Origin: JAAYUD01 sp963676865
GTDB taxonomy: Bacteria > Bacteroidota > Bacteroidia > Bacteroidales > Bacteroidaceae
Assembly (NCBI GenBank): GCA_963676865.2
Contig: CAXXSS010000001.1
Coordinates: forward strand, 2,356,001-2,420,000
Length of the DNA: 64,000 nucleotides
Direction: 5' to 3'
The notes beneath the pieces were generated by a model, which had not been told where the DNA came from, did no database searches, and saw only the letters and a list, made by a program, of their open reading frames with translations. Made by a program: the position numbers and the translations under genes. Below are positions 62,680-64,000 of this stretch, one piece after another. Within the stretch, counting starts at the first letter, position 1; every line of letters starts with the position of its first letter.

Positions 62680-64000
62680 ATGTCTAATAAAGAAATAAAA
62701 AAGTCTACATATTCTTATGATGAGGCTTACGAAGCATCTTTGAATTATTTTCAGGGTGATGAATTGGCAGCGCGTGTTTGGCTAAATAAGTACGCTATGA
62801 AAGATTCTTTCGGCAATATCTACGAGAAGTCTCCGGTAGATATGCATTGGCGTCTTGCTCGCGAAATCGCCCGTATCGAATCCAAGTACCCTAATGCTTT
62901 GAGCGCAGAAGAGGTTTTCGAATTGCTCGATCATTTTCAATATATTGTTCCTGCCGGTAGCCCCATGACGGGTATCGGAAATAACCATCAGGTTGCTTCG
63001 CTGTCCAATTGTTTTGTTATAGGTGTGGATGGCAATGCCGATTCTTATGGCGCTATCATAAAGATAGATGAGGAGCAGGTTCAGTTGATGAAACGCCGTG
63101 GTGGTGTTGGCCATGATTTGTCGCACATTCGTCCGAAAGGTTCTCCGGTGAAGAATTCGGCTTTGACTTCTACGGGATTAGTCCCTTTCATGGAGCGCTA
63201 TTCCAACTCTACTCGCGAAGTGGCTCAAGACGGGCGCCGTGGTGCGTTGATGTTGTCTGTATCTGTCAAACATCCCGATTCGGAAGCATTTATTGACGCT
63301 AAAATGACCGAAGGGAAAGTCACGGGTGCGAATGTTTCTGTCCGCATTGACGATGAGTTTATGCAATCGGCCATCAACGACACTCCCTATTTACAAATAT
63401 ATCCTGTCGATTCTGATGAACCGAAATATCAAAAAGAGGTAAGTGCGCGGCAGCTATGGGAAAAGATCATTCACAATGCATGGAAGTCTGCCGAACCGGG
63501 TGTCTTGTTCTGGGATACCATTATTCGTGAGTCTGTTCCCGATTGCTATGCCGATCTTGGTTTCCGCACCATCTCCACTAATCCATGTGGCGAGATTCCA
63601 TTGTGCCCTTATGATTCTTGTCGTTTGTTGGCTGTTAATCTCTATTCGTATGTTGTAAATCCTTTTAAAAAAGATGCTTATTTCGATTTTGAATTGTTTA
63701 AGAAGCATGCTGCCATTGCTCAAAAGATAATGGACGATATTATTGATCTGGAATTGGAGAAAATACAGCAAATATTGAATAAAATTAATTCGGACCCGGA
63801 AGATGATGAAACAAAGAATACGGAACGTCGTCTTTGGGAGAAGATCTATAAGAAGAGCAGCATGGGACGTCGTACCGGTGTCGGTATCACAGCTGAGGGA
63901 GATATGCTTGCAGCTTTGAATTATCGCTATGGAACGGACAAAGCAACTGATTTCTCGGAAGAAGTACACAAAACATTGGCTTTGGCTGCTTATCGCTCAT
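62680..64000 (+). CDS. nrdJ: adenosylcobalamin-dependent (class II) ribonucleotide reductase, 3' end outside window
   Basis: 440 residues are present, open to the window edge. It begins MSNKEIKKSTYSYDEAYEAS without an ATP-cone. Class II features: PAGSPMTGIGNNHQVASLSN followed by the redox Cys (SNCFVIG), RRGGVGHDLSHIRP, and the active-site region STNPCGEIPLCPYDSCRLLA with the catalytic Cys. Makes deoxyribonucleotides using adenosylcobalamin, so it works with or without oxygen. The C-terminal redox cysteines lie beyond the window. Confidence 0.93.
   Translation, partial: MSNKEIKKSTYSYDEAYEASLNYFQGDELAARVWLNKYAMKDSFGNIYEKSPVDMHWRLAREIARIESKYPNALSAEEVFELLDHFQYIVPAGSPMTGIGNNHQVASLSNCFVIGVDGNADSYGAIIKIDEEQVQLMKRRGGVGHDLSHIRPKGSPVKNSALTSTGLVPFMERYSNSTREVAQDGRRGALMLSVSVKHPDSEAFIDAKMTEGKVTGANVSVRIDDEFMQSAINDTPYLQIYPVDSDEPKYQKEVSARQLWEKIIHNAWKSAEPGVLFWDTIIRESVPDCYADLGFRTISTNPCGEIPLCPYDSCRLLAVNLYSYVVNPFKKDAYFDFELFKKHAAIAQKIMDDIIDLELEKIQQILNKINSDPEDDETKNTERRLWEKIYKKSSMGRRTGVGITAEGDMLAALNYRYGTDKATDFSEEVHKTLALAAYRS

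Noticed and set aside
1..64000. CRISPR arrays, rRNA and tRNA genes
   Set aside because: No regularly spaced direct repeats of CRISPR size and no rRNA or tRNA signatures were seen anywhere in the window.

Overview
The window is a stretch of a Bacteroidales chromosome, most likely Bacteroides or a close relative. The reasons are S6-S18-L9 ribosomal genes of Bacteroides type, Bacteroidetes-only families (GLPGLI proteins, carboxypeptidase-regulatory-like plus beta-barrel proteins, GtaA-like DUF4965 enzymes), a dnaA neighbourhood with an Amidase_3/SPOR protein and a B12-dependent ribonucleotide reductase, and several promoters of the Bacteroides form TTTG-N19-TAnnTTTG. Base composition is moderate in the housekeeping parts and visibly AT-rich between about 6.4 and 28 kb.

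Layout. 0-4.2 kb: the end of a RapZ-C protein overlapping a MurU-like nucleotidyltransferase and a TPR protein, then a GNAT enzyme, a MarR repressor and the rpsF-rpsR-rplI operon. 4.2-6.4 kb: a decayed mobile-element scar with an amidase broken by one amber codon, two gene fragments meeting head to head, a strong terminator, a 28-bp inverted repeat and a palindromic dispersed repeat that recurs at 48.8 kb. 6.4-28 kb: an AT-rich accessory region with three CPBP membrane proteases plus a fourth that has lost its motif, small membrane and secreted proteins, a cysteine-rich double-glycine peptide interrupted by an amber codon, a BspA-like LRR protein, a GLPGLI/beta-barrel pair, an IS66 element inserted into a relic of another IS, a two-component system, an S41 protease, a DUF3828 protein and several broken genes.

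28-37 kb: reverse transsulfuration (CBS-like and cystathionine gamma-lyase-like enzymes), then a carbohydrate block (GH127-type arabinofuranosidase with an aldose epimerase, and a GtaA-like protein). 37-48.8 kb: an outer-membrane beta-barrel protein, an AmmeMemoRadiSam pair, a second GLPGLI/beta-barrel pair read divergently from an unusual membrane-bound regulator (histidine-kinase body without the phospho-acceptor His or ATPase domain, joined to a winged helix), a lipoprotein and an ECF sigma factor. 48.9-55 kb: pyridoxal kinase, HD hydrolase, an intact IS (the same kind as the relic at 14.8/17.5 kb), a lipoprotein, a HAD phosphatase and a BASS transporter. 55-64 kb: a BtuB-like TonB receptor, Amidase_3/SPOR, MlaD-like protein, dnaA, nitroreductase and the start of nrdJ.

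How they fit together. The two GLPGLI/beta-barrel pairs look like parallel envelope modules, each near a sensor of the same kinase family (a standard HK/RR pair at 20-22 kb, the HK-winged-helix chimera at 42.5 kb). The CPBP cluster beside a double-glycine peptide relic resembles a bacteriocin/immunity region, but no C39 peptidase-transporter is present here, so that reading is a hypothesis. All calls are by eye; no database search was run.
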